A stretch of 64,000 bases of DNA from a bacterium (GTDB taxonomy: Bacteria > Bacteroidota > Bacteroidia > Cytophagales > Cyclobacteriaceae), in NCBI GenBank assembly GCA_024743255.1, contig JANSWY010000015.1, forward strand, positions 1-64,000, read 5' to 3'. The notes under the pieces were generated by a model. It had not been told where the DNA came from, made no database searches, and saw nothing but the letters and a program-made list of their open reading frames with translations. This document shows positions 28,246 through 36,894 of the stretch, piece after piece. Each line of letters opens with the position of its first letter. Within the stretch, counting starts at the first letter, position 1. The position numbers and the translations under genes were made by a program.

Positions 28246-29741
28246 TGAAAAAGGTCATACTTACAATATCAATTGTTACTCTAATTTTCAGTAGTTGTGA
28301 TCAATTACTAGATGTAGAAGCAGATAATTTGGTTAATTCAACTCAGCTGGAAACCGTTGACGATTTCAATTCGCTTCTTGCCGGAGCATATTATAACCTA
28401 GGAGGTGTCAATGGTTCGGAATTGCTTGGTGGAGATTTCATTATTCTGCCAACTTTACTTGGGTTGAGAAATGACATAATCATGGATGCTAGTCAGGGGT
28501 ATGTTGAATATGAAGCCTTTTTAGATCATAATATTCTTACAACAAATCCGCGTGTAGAAGCAAGTTGGTTCAGGGCTTATGAAACAATTAATCAAGCTAA
28601 TCTCATCATAGAAAATATTTCTAAAATTGAGTCTAGTAGTGAAGCTGATCGAATTTTAGGTGAAGCTTATGGTATCCGAGGTATTATCTACTTTGAAATG
28701 GTAAGACTTTGGGCACCTCAATATGAAAGTTCAACACTAACCAATGAAGCTGTCCCAATCCTTGCGAATGCAGTCACAGAATTAGATCAGATAGAATTAC
28801 CGTCAAGATCTACCGTTCAGCAAGTGTATACACAGGCATTTGATGATCTTGATAGAGCGCAGGCGTTGCTAGAGCCGTTTGGAAAAAACGGAACAGGACT
28901 TTCATACTATGGTTGTTTGGGCTACTTATCAAGATTGGCGTTTCAACAAAATGATTTTATTAATGCTGCTCTGTACTCCGGTACCGTGATCAATTCGAGT
29001 CAGTATATCATGTCATCTACTCCTGTTGCAGCTTTTCACAATACTAGCAATAGCCTGGAAGATATCTTCGCCATTCAACAAACGGCGGCTAACAATTCAG
29101 GAGATAGGGCAGTTGGACTTGGTTTAGTTCCAATTATTTCATCTGTGCAGGAAAGTGGTTTTGGCGTAGTTCAGATCAATGATTTTTATATTAATAGTGC
29201 AAGTGCAGCCAATATTAACCGATTACAATATGCTTCAAATGATTTGAGGGGCGCTGTTCAAGATAATGTCAGCCTTAATACAACCGCTGATCAGATCAAT
29301 CAATTATTTTATGAACTAATTTCAACGGTTGATCTAGAAGGAGCGGTAATATCAAGTGGGAAGTATGTCAGTGCAGAGCATGTGATTCCAGTGGTGAGAC
29401 TAGCAGAAATGCACCTGACAAGAGCTGAAGCTATTTATTTTCAAAATGAGTCAGTCATTGACCCGGTTGCATTAAATGATTTAAATGTAGTCAGGGAGAG
29501 AGCGGGACTTAGTGAATTGGAAGCTATAAATTTCGTTACTCCCGAATCTTTTTATGATAGTATTCGGATAGAAAGAAAGAGAGAGTTTTTCATGGAAGGA
29601 CACCTCGTACACGACTTAAGAAGAAGAAGAGCATATACCGGAGATCCGACAGTTGTGATCGGTTTTTTCAATGATCCCTTGGATTCAGACTTGATTCTTC
29701 CGGTACCTCAATCCGAAACAGACATTTCTGGGCTGGATTAG
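28245..29741 (+). CDS. Second SusD/RagB-family surface lipoprotein
   Basis: The 498-residue lipoprotein (SSCD, Cys18) is paired with the SusC upstream through a TAATG stop-start overlap. SusD hallmarks are ADNLVNSTQLETVDDFNSLL near the N-terminus, GEAYGIRGIIYFEMVRLW in the TPR-like region, and the C-terminal RIERKREFFMEGHLVHDLRR, which is shared by the family. It is predicted to sit on the outer-membrane surface and deliver ligand to its SusC. The ligand is unknown. Confidence 0.95.
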   Translation: MKKVILTISIVTLIFSSCDQLLDVEADNLVNSTQLETVDDFNSLLAGAYYNLGGVNGSELLGGDFIILPTLLGLRNDIIMDASQGYVEYEAFLDHNILTTNPRVEASWFRAYETINQANLIIENISKIESSSEADRILGEAYGIRGIIYFEMVRLWAPQYESSTLTNEAVPILANAVTELDQIELPSRSTVQQVYTQAFDDLDRAQALLEPFGKNGTGLSYYGCLGYLSRLAFQQNDFINAALYSGTVINSSQYIMSSTPVAAFHNTSNSLEDIFAIQQTAANNSGDRAVGLGLVPIISSVQESGFGVVQINDFYINSASAANINRLQYASNDLRGAVQDNVSLNTTADQINQLFYELISTVDLEGAVISSGKYVSAEHVIPVVRLAEMHLTRAEAIYFQNESVIDPVALNDLNVVRERAGLSELEAINFVTPESFYDSIRIERKREFFMEGHLVHDLRRRRAYTGDPTVVIGFFNDPLDSDLILPVPQSETDISGLD

Positions 29742-29838
29742 CTTAACTTTTTCAGTTAATTTGTCGTTAACTTTCTCGTAAACGCCGAACATGTTTTGAG
29801 AATTTAAATAAATTGCGGCGGGTTAATTTTTTGTAGCT

Positions 29839-30780
29839 ATGTATATTTCAGCCGTAAGTCATTACTTACCGGAAGTTGTAGTTCCCAACAGCCACTTTGA
29901 GGAACTAAATGGTCTAACCAGCGATTGGATCATTGAGAGGACTGGTATACTCGAAAGAAGAAAGGCAAGTGCCGACGAGAATACCAATACAATGGCAGTT
30001 GAAGCGATTAAAAACCTTCAAAAAGATTACAGCGATTTATCGGATGTGGATTTAATTGTTGCAGCTAGTTATACTGCCTATGATAACATTGTAACAATTG
30101 CCCACCACGCTCAATTCTATTTAGGCATTCCAGAAATTCCAGCGGTAATGCTTAGTTCTGCTTGTTCATCATTTCTAAATGCGATGGAACTTGTAGAAGG
30201 GTATTTCGCAATGAATAAGTCGAAGAAGGCCTTAGTTCTCTTATCTGAGCATAATACCGCTTACAACCATGAGGAAAACACCAAGTTTGGTCATTTGTGG
30301 GGTGATGGAGCTGTTGCCTTGATAGTTAGCAAAGAAAAGATTCATGAGGATGATCTTAAGGTAGAGCAAATTATAACTGGGGGTGCAGCAACTGCTGGTG
30401 TTGCAATTGAAGCAGTAAACTTAAAACCTTTTGACGGTGGCCTGAGCATGCCTAACGGTAGGGATGTGTTTATCAATGCCTGCAATTACATGTCAAAAAT
30501 GACTTTAAGGATTTTGAGTGATAATGGACTTGATATAAATGATTTAAGTTATTTAATTACTCATCAGGCCAATTTAAGAATTGCTAGGAACGTTGTAGGT
30601 AATCTTGACTTACCATTGGAAAAAGCACTCAACAATATTCAGTACCTGGGTAATACCGGTTGTGCTGGTTCAGGGATTGTACTTTCAGAAAATATTAAGA
30701 ATATAAAAGAGGGAGATAATGTAGTAGTAACCGTATTCGGAGGTGGATACAGTTATGGAGCTATGTTATTAAAAAAGTAA
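29839..30780 (+). CDS. 3-oxoacyl-ACP synthase III family protein (FabH-like)
   Basis: This 313-residue thiolase-fold enzyme is predicted to condense an acyl-CoA starter with malonyl-ACP or a related acceptor. The catalytic triad is complete: Cys109 in SSACSS, His242 in ITHQAN and Asn272 in LGNTGCAGSG. Being alone, without fab genes, it may be a secondary FabH-like enzyme (specialised lipid or pigment) rather than the main housekeeping FabH; the window cannot decide. ATG at 29839 is preferred, giving the normal FabH N-terminus ISAVSHYLPE. Confidence 0.93.
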   Translation: MYISAVSHYLPEVVVPNSHFEELNGLTSDWIIERTGILERRKASADENTNTMAVEAIKNLQKDYSDLSDVDLIVAASYTAYDNIVTIAHHAQFYLGIPEIPAVMLSSACSSFLNAMELVEGYFAMNKSKKALVLLSEHNTAYNHEENTKFGHLWGDGAVALIVSKEKIHEDDLKVEQIITGGAATAGVAIEAVNLKPFDGGLSMPNGRDVFINACNYMSKMTLRILSDNGLDINDLSYLITHQANLRIARNVVGNLDLPLEKALNNIQYLGNTGCAGSGIVLSENIKNIKEGDNVVVTVFGGGYSYGAMLLKK

Positions 30781-30803
30781 ACCCATACTACTTTACTGGA
30801 ATT

Positions 30804-30830
30804 AAAAAAAGAGGCTCATTTGAGCCTCTT
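30804..30830 (-). terminator. Intrinsic terminator between convergent genes, mainly for the HNH gene
   Basis: A 10-bp perfect stem (AAGAGGCTCA 30809-30818 with TGAGCCTCTT 30821-30830) is followed on the minus strand by seven U. It sits 2 nt past the HNH stop. In the plus direction the T tract is poor, but it may still help end the FabH-like transcript. Confidence 0.85.
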
Positions 30831-30832
30831 AT

Positions 30833-31393
30833 CTATTGAACCGGTATCAATACCTTTTCTCCGTTGGAATCGCTGATATTTCCGGGTTGGCCATCAGCTG
30901 ATTGATTCTTCCTGGGTCTTCCTTTAAACACTGTAGTGCTTTTGAACCCATTCTTATATCGCTTCTTTCGAACCTTCCAAACTTTGAAGTTATCTTTATT
31001 CCCAACTTTAAACTGGAATGCCATGTGATCTGATGGGCTTACCCAGTCCAGGTTTGTGCTGTCATTATTTTTTGGGTTGTTGTCAAGGTGAATGACCATT
31101 GTGTATTCTGATGGAAGTACATTGATACAAAACGCCTTAGCAACTTCTTTGTGAGGATAAACAGTTTTTCTTTTTCCGTCATCATCTATGAGATCAAGGA
31201 AGTAGCATTTGCATGTTTTGTTCCATCGCTGCTTCATAACCTTTCCCTTTATTTTCATATAGGTCTTGCTTCCCTTGTGCCAGGTCTTTCTGTCTTTACT
31301 TCTGACCTTGCCGCTGTTGGAAATTTCATAGTTACTGAACCCGTCGATTGCTTTCCATACTTCTTCTTCTCTTTCTACTTTTTGGATAGCCAT
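30833..31393 (-). CDS. NUMOD4 / HNH endonuclease-like protein
   Basis: The 186-residue protein begins with a NUMOD4 DNA-binding motif (VWKAIDGFSNYEISNSGKV, about 12-30). A HNH_3-type core follows (VIHLDNNPKNND and NLDWVSPSDHM, about 100-128), with His, Asn and His at the expected positions. Such proteins are usually homing endonucleases in introns, inteins or phages. Here it stands alone, not inside another gene, and has its own terminator. The basic C-terminal tail (VRKKRYKNGFK, GRPRKN) may help bind DNA. Active nuclease or domesticated DNA-binding protein are both possible. Confidence 0.85.
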   Translation of the reverse strand: MAIQKVEREEEVWKAIDGFSNYEISNSGKVRSKDRKTWHKGSKTYMKIKGKVMKQRWNKTCKCYFLDLIDDDGKRKTVYPHKEVAKAFCINVLPSEYTMVIHLDNNPKNNDSTNLDWVSPSDHMAFQFKVGNKDNFKVWKVRKKRYKNGFKSTTVFKGRPRKNQSADGQPGNISDSNGEKVLIPVQ

Positions 31394-31535
31394 AAAATGA
31401 TCGTTTAATCCCGTTTGTTGTTTTTAGTCAATTTAAAAGTAGTACATTTAGACATCCCAACTCGGTCCTTTTCGATGAAGGGAGCTATTTACTTCATATA
31501 AGTATTCAAATATTAGATTAATGATTTTTTATCAT

Positions 31536-33524
31536 ATGATAATAAAGACAGTTCTTACGTTTTTTGTTTCAACTTTAGTATTCATGTCCTGTACTAATAA
31601 TAAAACAGTTGAAGGCCCGGATTTACCCACCTACAGTGGAAAAGACCTTGGCTTTTCTTACTCACCTAACTCAACAACTTTTAAAATCTGGAGCCCGGTA
31701 GCTGAGCAAATGACGCTTCGATTATACGAGGCAGGAAATGGTGGAGATGCACTTGATACAATTATTATGGACAAGAATGATGAAACAGGTGTTTGGTCAA
31801 CTATAGTCAATAGAGATCTCAATAAGATATACTATACCTATCAAGCCACGGTTTCAGGGAAGGATAATGATGAGGTAGCTGATCCATATGCAAAAGCCGT
31901 TGGTGTTAACGGTATGAGGTCCATGGTTGTTAACCTTGAGGAGACTAATCCAGAAGGATGGGAAAATGATGTGAAGCCAGACTTGGCTCAGTTCAATGAT
32001 ATTGTGCTATATGAATTACATGTTCGTGACTTTTCAATTCATGAAAATTCAGGAATTCAGAACAAAGGGAAGTTTCTGGCTTTCACGGAAGAAGGGACAA
32101 CATCACCATCAGGAGTAAAAACAGGAATAGACCATTTAGTGGATTTAGGAATTACCCATTTGCATTTGCTTCCCTCGTTTGATTTCAGATCAATTGATGA
32201 GACCAAACTGGATGATAACAATTATAACTGGGGGTATGACCCTCAGAACTACAATGTGCCAGAAGGTTCTTACAGTACTGATCCATATCATGGAGAGGTT
32301 AGGATAAAGGAATTTAAACAGATGGTTCAGGCGTTGCATAAAAATGGAATTAGAGTAGTAATGGATGTGGTTTATAACCATACTGGAGCTACACATGATT
32401 CTAATTTCGATCAATTAGTACCTAAATATTATTATCGTCAAAATGAGGACGGCTCGTATTCTGATGCTTCGGCTTGTGGTAATGAGACCGCATCGGAGAG
32501 GTTAATGGTTAGGAAATACATTGTAGAATCTGTAGAGTACTGGGCGAAGGAATACCATATTGATGGATTTAGGTTTGATTTGATGGGTATTCATGATATG
32601 GAAACCATGGAAGCTGTATCTGAAGCTCTTATGAAGATTGACCCTACTATCTACGTGTACGGGGAGGGATGGGCAGCTTCGTCTAGTCCACTTCCTGATA
32701 GCGTAAGAGCTTTGAAAGCCAATACTAAGCAAATGTCAAGGATAGCTGCATTTAGTGATGATTTACGGGATGGCATGAAAGGACATTGGTCGGATGAGAA
32801 AGACCAAGGTTTTGTTTCAGGCAAGGAAGGTATGGAAGAGAGTATCAAGTTTGGTGTTGTTGGTTCTACTAATCACCCAGATATCGATTACTCGAAGGTA
32901 AACTACTCTAAAGAACCATGGGCGAATGAGCCATGGCAAACTATTAGTTACGCTTCCTGCCATGATGATCATACTTTGTTTGATAAACTTAAGGTCTCAA
33001 CTGAGGCTGAAGATGACCAAATAACACGAATGCACTCTCTTGCTAATACGATTGTTTTAACGTCTCAGGGTGTTCCGTTTCTTCATGCGGGAGTTGATTT
33101 TTTAAGGACTAAGGGTGGTGATCACAATTCGTACAAGTCTCCTGATTCAGTAAATGCTCTGGATTGGGAGAGAAAGGGCTACTACTCTAAAATACATGAG
33201 TATTACAAAGGTTTGATTGACTTAAGGAAGAAGCATAAAATTTTCAGGTTAGGAAGCAAGGCGCATGTTGAAAAGAATATTTCCTTTTTATCAGGCAAGG
33301 AAGGGGTTGTTAGTTATGTTATAAAGTCAGTTGAGCAAGATCCTGATTGGAATGAAGTATTTGTTGCTTTTAATGGGAACACTGAGAATGTTTCAATTGA
33401 GATTCCGCAAGGAGATTGGTTTATTTCCATTGAAGATCATGATATTTATTCTGATGATAAAACCATTAATGGTGGTGTTAATTACTCCCTAAAAGGAACA
33501 TCAGCGCTATTACTTCATCGCTAA
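31536..33524 (+). CDS. pulA: Type I pullulanase lipoprotein (GH13)
   Basis: This debranching enzyme hydrolyses alpha-1,6 links in pullulan, starch or glycogen fragments. The start at 31536 gives a lipoprotein signal (FMSC, Cys19). The 662-residue protein has an N-terminal CBM48-like domain (about 35-125), then a GH13 barrel: the YNWGYDP pullulanase signature, DVVYNHTG, the nucleophile Asp348 in GFRFDLMG, acid/base Glu377 in YGEGW, and SCHDDHTLFD. A C-terminal beta domain ends the chain. The lipid anchor places it in the envelope. There is no adjacent SusCD, though a pair ends 1.8 kb upstream. Confidence 0.95.
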   Translation: MIIKTVLTFFVSTLVFMSCTNNKTVEGPDLPTYSGKDLGFSYSPNSTTFKIWSPVAEQMTLRLYEAGNGGDALDTIIMDKNDETGVWSTIVNRDLNKIYYTYQATVSGKDNDEVADPYAKAVGVNGMRSMVVNLEETNPEGWENDVKPDLAQFNDIVLYELHVRDFSIHENSGIQNKGKFLAFTEEGTTSPSGVKTGIDHLVDLGITHLHLLPSFDFRSIDETKLDDNNYNWGYDPQNYNVPEGSYSTDPYHGEVRIKEFKQMVQALHKNGIRVVMDVVYNHTGATHDSNFDQLVPKYYYRQNEDGSYSDASACGNETASERLMVRKYIVESVEYWAKEYHIDGFRFDLMGIHDMETMEAVSEALMKIDPTIYVYGEGWAASSSPLPDSVRALKANTKQMSRIAAFSDDLRDGMKGHWSDEKDQGFVSGKEGMEESIKFGVVGSTNHPDIDYSKVNYSKEPWANEPWQTISYASCHDDHTLFDKLKVSTEAEDDQITRMHSLANTIVLTSQGVPFLHAGVDFLRTKGGDHNSYKSPDSVNALDWERKGYYSKIHEYYKGLIDLRKKHKIFRLGSKAHVEKNISFLSGKEGVVSYVIKSVEQDPDWNEVFVAFNGNTENVSIEIPQGDWFISIEDHDIYSDDKTINGGVNYSLKGTSALLLHR

Positions 33525-33660
33525 TAACGGGTTTGTCTGAGGTGTAAATACCTTATAATCAGTAGAATTGGTTCATGTCCTTATTCTTCTACTTTACTCG
33601 TAATTTCTACAGGTTGAGTCATTAGGATATTCTTGCAGGGCTTTTTTTAGTGACCTTTGT

Positions 33661-34251
33661 ATGACTATGGAAACTAAAAAGCACTATCTACTCATCCTAT
33701 TGGCTTTATTGCCATTGGCCACAGCATTCGCAACTGAAGGCCAAATCAAAGTTCTTAAGTCTAAAGACCCGGAAATTTTCAAATTAATCTATGCTGCCGA
33801 ATCTGAAGACAACATTAGTATTAGAGTCTCTGACTCTGGAGGGAAAATAGTTTATAAAAATAAAATGATGAAGTCTAAAGGCTTCATGCTTCCATTAAGT
33901 TTTAAAGGATTGCCTTCTGATCGATACAAGGTTGAGATCGTCTCAGGAGATCAAAGACTAACAGAGGAGATTCATTACGTAAACATCATTGACAGATTAA
34001 AAGAGTTATTGTCTGTAGAGTTTGACTCAGATAATAAAAAATGTACTGTAACCTCAAATTCTGATTATTCTGGTGATTGGAGCATTATGGTATTCAATGA
34101 AAACAATGACGAATTAATTTCTGATACAATTGAGAACTCAACTTTCAATAGCAGGATTTATGATTTGAATGGAGCTCCTGGAGAGAAATTGGCGGTTGTT
34201 GTTACTTATAGAGATCAGGTTGTTTCAGAATGGAGTTTTGACGACTTCTAA
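33661..34251 (+). CDS. Secreted protein, first of two tandem paralogs
   Basis: The 196-residue protein has a Sec signal (about 1-25, ending AFAT). The rest is predicted beta-rich with two sandwich-like halves. It aligns along its length with the next gene: IKVLKSKDPEIFKLIY with MKLVPQKNSDNYKVYF, KSKGFMLPLSF with KDGFILPIDF, and IDRLKELL with IDQLREKI. I do not recognise a family. A periplasmic or surface role is likely. It lies 22 nt upstream of its paralog, so both are probably co-transcribed. ATG at 33667 is an alternative start. Confidence 0.8.
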   Translation: MTMETKKHYLLILLALLPLATAFATEGQIKVLKSKDPEIFKLIYAAESEDNISIRVSDSGGKIVYKNKMMKSKGFMLPLSFKGLPSDRYKVEIVSGDQRLTEEIHYVNIIDRLKELLSVEFDSDNKKCTVTSNSDYSGDWSIMVFNENNDELISDTIENSTFNSRIYDLNGAPGEKLAVVVTYRDQVVSEWSFDDF

Positions 34252-34273
34252 TTGACTAAAAACGCAGAAGACT

Positions 34274-34840
34274 ATGAAAAATATTATTACGCTTTTATTG
34301 ATTTGTTTCTCCCTTGGGGCATTCGCTCAAGGAGGTGAAATGAAATTAGTGCCTCAAAAGAACTCAGACAATTACAAAGTCTATTTCCAGGCAGATATCA
34401 AATCAAATGTTGAAGTAATTGTTAAGAATGAGAAAGAAAAAGTTGTTCATTCATTAAAGTTCAAAGACAAGGATGGCTTTATCTTACCAATTGACTTCTC
34501 AAAGTTTGAATCAGGAAACTACACAGTGGAATTACATTCTCCATTCTATACATTAACAGAAAATGTCACATTCCTATCTCAAATAGATCAACTGAGAGAA
34601 AAAATTGAGGCGGAGGTTTTACAGGAGAAAAGAAGAGTACTGATCACACTACTGGAGCCTGTGGATGGAGATTTGAGCCTTTCTATTTCTGATGCTGAAG
34701 GAAACGTTGTGCGAAAAGAGAGTATAAACGGCAAGGAGTTTGGTATGAGAGCATTTGATTTTTCAGATACTCAGGACAATGTCAGCATTACTGTCTACTA
34801 TGAAGGCCAACACCTTGACACGTGGCAGATGGGAGACTAA
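34274..34840 (+). CDS. Secreted protein, second of two tandem paralogs
   Basis: The 188-residue protein has a clear signal peptide (MKNIITLLLICFSLGAFAQ) and the same two-part beta-rich body as the gene before it. Identity is modest, so the duplication looks old. The C-termini also correspond (VTYRDQVVSEWSF with VYYEGQHLDTWQM). The stop overlaps the stop of convergent crtZ by 4 nt, leaving no room for an intrinsic terminator. The function is unknown. Confidence 0.8.
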   Translation: MKNIITLLLICFSLGAFAQGGEMKLVPQKNSDNYKVYFQADIKSNVEVIVKNEKEKVVHSLKFKDKDGFILPIDFSKFESGNYTVELHSPFYTLTENVTFLSQIDQLREKIEAEVLQEKRRVLITLLEPVDGDLSLSISDAEGNVVRKESINGKEFGMRAFDFSDTQDNVSITVYYEGQHLDTWQMGD

Positions 34841-35295
34841 TTCCCTTTTTTAACGTCGTACTTCTTAGGCGCAAAAAGAAATCCGAATGCCTGCCCACCT
34901 TCCTTGGAATGCTTTTCATGATGAACATAGTGGGCATTTATTATTCTTCTCAGGTAATTTGATTTTGCTTTAAACTTAATCTTGATTCTTCTGTGAACAA
35001 TGACATCATGGAAAATGAAGTAAAACAAGCCGTAAGCTAAAATCCCGAACCCAACAAACTTCAAATAATCTACCGAAGGGATTTCAAAACCAATCACAAT
35101 CAACGCAACAGAAGGAATACTGAATACTAGAGCGAAGAGATCATTTCTTTCCAGGGCATGATTATGTACCGTGTGATGAGATCTGTGCCAGGTCCATAAG
35201 AACCCATGCATAATATATTTGTGAGTAGCCCAAGCCACACCTTCCATCAAAAAGAATGTTCCTACCAATAAGGAAATATTAATAAGCCAATACAT
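34837..35295 (-). CDS. crtZ: Beta-carotene 3-hydroxylase (CrtZ type)
   Basis: This di-iron membrane enzyme adds the 3-hydroxyl group to beta-ionone rings. The 152-residue protein shows the fatty-acid-hydroxylase histidine clusters: His25 and His30 in HKYIMH, His37, His40 and His41 in HRSHH, HDVIVHRR, and HYVHHEKH near the C-terminus. Four membrane-spanning stretches lie between them. It is the last gene of the carotenoid operon, 3 nt after ispH. With a lycopene cyclase present it should yield hydroxylated cyclic carotenoids such as zeaxanthin or the ring half of saproxanthin/myxol types. Confidence 0.94.
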   Translation of the reverse strand: MYWLINISLLVGTFFLMEGVAWATHKYIMHGFLWTWHRSHHTVHNHALERNDLFALVFSIPSVALIVIGFEIPSVDYLKFVGFGILAYGLFYFIFHDVIVHRRIKIKFKAKSNYLRRIINAHYVHHEKHSKEGGQAFGFLFAPKKYDVKKGN

Positions 35296-35298
35296 GAA

Positions 35299-36144
35299 TT
35301 AATATTTGATCAGTTCGTTTCTAACATCTTCCATAAGCCACATCGGAGTAGATGTAGCTCCGCAAATCCCAATGGAATCACCAAAACTAAACCATTCTTC
35401 TTGGATCTGATCTTTATTCGAGACAAAGTAGGTATTTGGGTTATTCTCTTTACAGATATTATAAAGTACTTTTCCGTTTGAAGATTTTGAACCTGAGACA
35501 AAAACTACCTTGTCAAATTTCTTACTGAATTCTCTGAGTTCTTTGTCTCTGTTGGAAACCTGTCTGCAAATTGTGTCATTCGCATTTAAAGTAATGCCAG
35601 CATCGGTCAACACACGAGTGATCTCGTAGAATTTATCGGTGCTTTTTGTTGTTTGGCTATAAAGCGTGATGTTTTCAGGCAATTCATCAATATTTAGCTC
35701 AGTGATATCTTGAAAAACCACTGCTTCATTATTGGTTTGACCTAAAAGACCTACAACCTCGGCATGTCCGTGCTTACCGTATATGTAGATATGTTCTTTC
35801 TTATCAAAAGAATTCTTAATTCTGTTCTGCAGTTTTAATACTACGGGGCAAGAAGCATCGATCAATTCCAGATTGTTCTTCAGAGCTAGCTGGTAAGTAC
35901 TTGGTGGCTCACCGTGAGCACGGATTAAAACTTTTGAATCATAGATATCAACCAGGTCTGATTGGCTGATTATTTTGAGTCCTTTAGCTTCAAGTCTTTT
36001 TACTTCTTCGTCGTTATGCACAATGTCACCCAAGCAATATAATTCACCATGCTCATCTAGTATGTCCTCAGCCATTTCAATAGCGTATACAACACCGAAG
36101 CAAAAACCTGAATTTGGATCAATATTTACGTTTAGGTTCAACAT
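35299..36144 (-). CDS. ispH: 4-hydroxy-3-methylbut-2-enyl diphosphate reductase
   Basis: This is the last step of the MEP pathway; the iron-sulfur enzyme makes isopentenyl and dimethylallyl diphosphate. The three cluster ligands are in place: Cys15 (GFCFGV), Cys99 (DASCPVV) and Cys193 (DTICRQVSNRD). His residues in DIVHNDEEV and RAHGEPP match substrate-binding positions. At 281 residues it is a compact form. It lies inside the carotenoid operon (32 nt after the cyclase gene, 3 nt before crtZ), so precursor supply appears to be induced together with pigment synthesis. Confidence 0.96.
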   Translation of the reverse strand: MLNLNVNIDPNSGFCFGVVYAIEMAEDILDEHGELYCLGDIVHNDEEVKRLEAKGLKIISQSDLVDIYDSKVLIRAHGEPPSTYQLALKNNLELIDASCPVVLKLQNRIKNSFDKKEHIYIYGKHGHAEVVGLLGQTNNEAVVFQDITELNIDELPENITLYSQTTKSTDKFYEITRVLTDAGITLNANDTICRQVSNRDKELREFSKKFDKVVFVSGSKSSNGKVLYNICKENNPNTYFVSNKDQIQEEWFSFGDSIGICGATSTPMWLMEDVRNELIKY

Positions 36145-36176
36145 ATGCTAATAACAATCAACTTAAAATTATGTTC

Positions 36177-36893
36177 TCAAAAAGTGCTCTGAACTGGGTT
36201 TTTTCTAACCTGAAATACATTTTTGAATCTCTCAAAAAAACTAATATTCATATATAGCAGTAGCAAAGCATAAATTGTATCTTCAATTGGAATTGTAAAT
36301 ATTCTCACTCCAAGATTCTCTTCATTATTATACCACACAACCGGCTCTTCAATAAATGAACCAGTTAGCACACCATTAACCACTAAAAAAGGAATAAGGT
36401 GTATAAAGTATGAAATTGTAAATCTATCAGCGTTCTTGAACCCAAGAAGGAGTTGTGTAATCAAAATGAAACCACCAGCAAATACAAAGTTCCAGAAGGT
36501 ATAGGCTCTTTGGAAATTGAGAGCTCCAATTATTATCAATAAAACAGCAAGGCCAGTTAAAAAGTACTTGCTGCGCCCTCCAAATGGTTCTTTTGGTATA
36601 AAGTAAAGTACACATTCGTAAATAAAGACGCTTGCAAATGGGATAGTAATAAAGAACAACCACTCCTCAATCGGCAAGTTCAATATGTTTGCACCAATCA
36701 AATAATCAGGGTTAAATCCCCAGACACCATTTTTAGTGAAAATCACATCCCAGATAATGAAAAACAGTCCGGTTAGCCCGATAGCAGGGAACAGACTTTT
36801 CCAGTTTCCGCTATAATTCACTTTCTTTTCAAAAGATCGGAGTAGTGGGAAGGAAATGGCGAATAGATTGATATATAAATACAATGCTGTCAT
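36177..36893 (-). CDS. Lycopene cyclase, fused CrtYc-CrtYd type
   Basis: The 238-residue integral membrane protein with about seven hydrophobic spans belongs to the heterodimer-derived lycopene cyclase family known from actinobacteria, archaea and fungi and, as a fusion, from Bacteroidota. The motif PIEEWLFFITIPFASVFIYE (about residues 74-93) is characteristic, and a second Glu-rich PIEDTIYALLL segment near residue 200 marks the other half. It closes one or both ends of lycopene to beta-ionone rings. It starts 1 nt after crtB ends, so the two are strongly coupled. Confidence 0.9.
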   Translation of the reverse strand: MTALYLYINLFAISFPLLRSFEKKVNYSGNWKSLFPAIGLTGLFFIIWDVIFTKNGVWGFNPDYLIGANILNLPIEEWLFFITIPFASVFIYECVLYFIPKEPFGGRSKYFLTGLAVLLIIIGALNFQRAYTFWNFVFAGGFILITQLLLGFKNADRFTISYFIHLIPFLVVNGVLTGSFIEEPVVWYNNEENLGVRIFTIPIEDTIYALLLLYMNISFFERFKNVFQVRKNPVQSTF

Positions 36894-36894
36894 T

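Noticed and set aside
31536-33524. Pullulanase and the SusCD pair at 25111-29741 as one starch utilisation locus
   Set aside because: A FabH-like gene and an opposite-strand HNH gene separate them, and no SusR-like regulator or other glycosidase is present.
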